Assembly: GCA_902791785.1 (NCBI GenBank)
Contig: CADAXH010000079.1
Location: 1 to 6,132 of the forward strand
Direction of reading: 5' to 3'
DNA: 6,132 nt
Source: an uncultured Ruminococcus sp.
GTDB taxonomy: Bacteria > Bacillota > Clostridia > Oscillospirales > CAG-272
This document shows, piece after piece, positions 6,100 through 6,132 of the stretch. Each line of letters opens with the position of its first letter. The stretch's first letter is position 1. The translations under genes were made by a program, and so were the position numbers. The notes below the pieces were generated by a model. It was not told the origin of the DNA. It did no database searches and was given only the letters and a program-made list of their open reading frames with translations.

Positions 6100-6132
6100 A
6101 TGCTGCAATGATAAGAAGATAAAGAAATCGAC

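Overview
The window looks like a chromosomal segment of an anaerobic Gram-positive bacterium, most likely of class Clostridia. Base composition is moderate and A-rich, AGA/AGG dominate the arginine codons, ribosome binding sites are purine-rich, and one gene uses a TTG start. There is a lipoprotein with a Thr-rich linker, and a FAD oxidoreductase / FAD-NAD oxidoreductase / DUF1667 trio that is common in Clostridia. The exact genus cannot be told from the sequence.

Layout: seven genes on the + strand (positions 1-5862) are packed with overlaps or gaps of at most 15 nt, so they probably form one transcription unit that enters from the left. In order they are the 3' part of folC (folate polyglutamylation), an AraC-family regulator, a HAD-IIA sugar/polyol-phosphate phosphatase, a GlpA-like FAD dehydrogenase with a C-terminal [2Fe-2S] BFD-like domain, a GlpB-like FAD/NAD(P) oxidoreductase, a small four-cysteine DUF1667 protein, and a lipoprotein of unknown function with a Thr-rich linker. 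After a 105-nt intergenic stretch comes a self-contained tRNA unit: a near-consensus promoter, a perfect 10-bp inverted repeat at the expected transcription start, tRNA-Val(CAC) with encoded CCA, and a strong intrinsic terminator. Nothing recognisable follows in the last ~30 bases.

How the genes may work together: the GlpA-like, GlpB-like and DUF1667 proteins are best read as an anaerobic glycerol-3-phosphate oxidation complex. Electrons would leave substrate-bound FAD, pass through Fe-S centres and reach NAD(P) or another carrier. The HAD-IIA phosphatase belongs to a family that includes glycerol-3-phosphate phosphatases and could act on the same metabolite. The AraC protein is a plausible local regulator. 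These functional links are inference; the domain assignments rest on visible motifs.

I found no CRISPR array, insertion sequence, phage gene or clearly novel system. The points most worth a second look are the hairpin at the tRNA promoter start, two stem mismatches in the tRNA with an alternative acceptor pairing register, the coupling of a phosphatase to the Glp-like redox trio, and the uncharacterised lipoprotein at the operon end.
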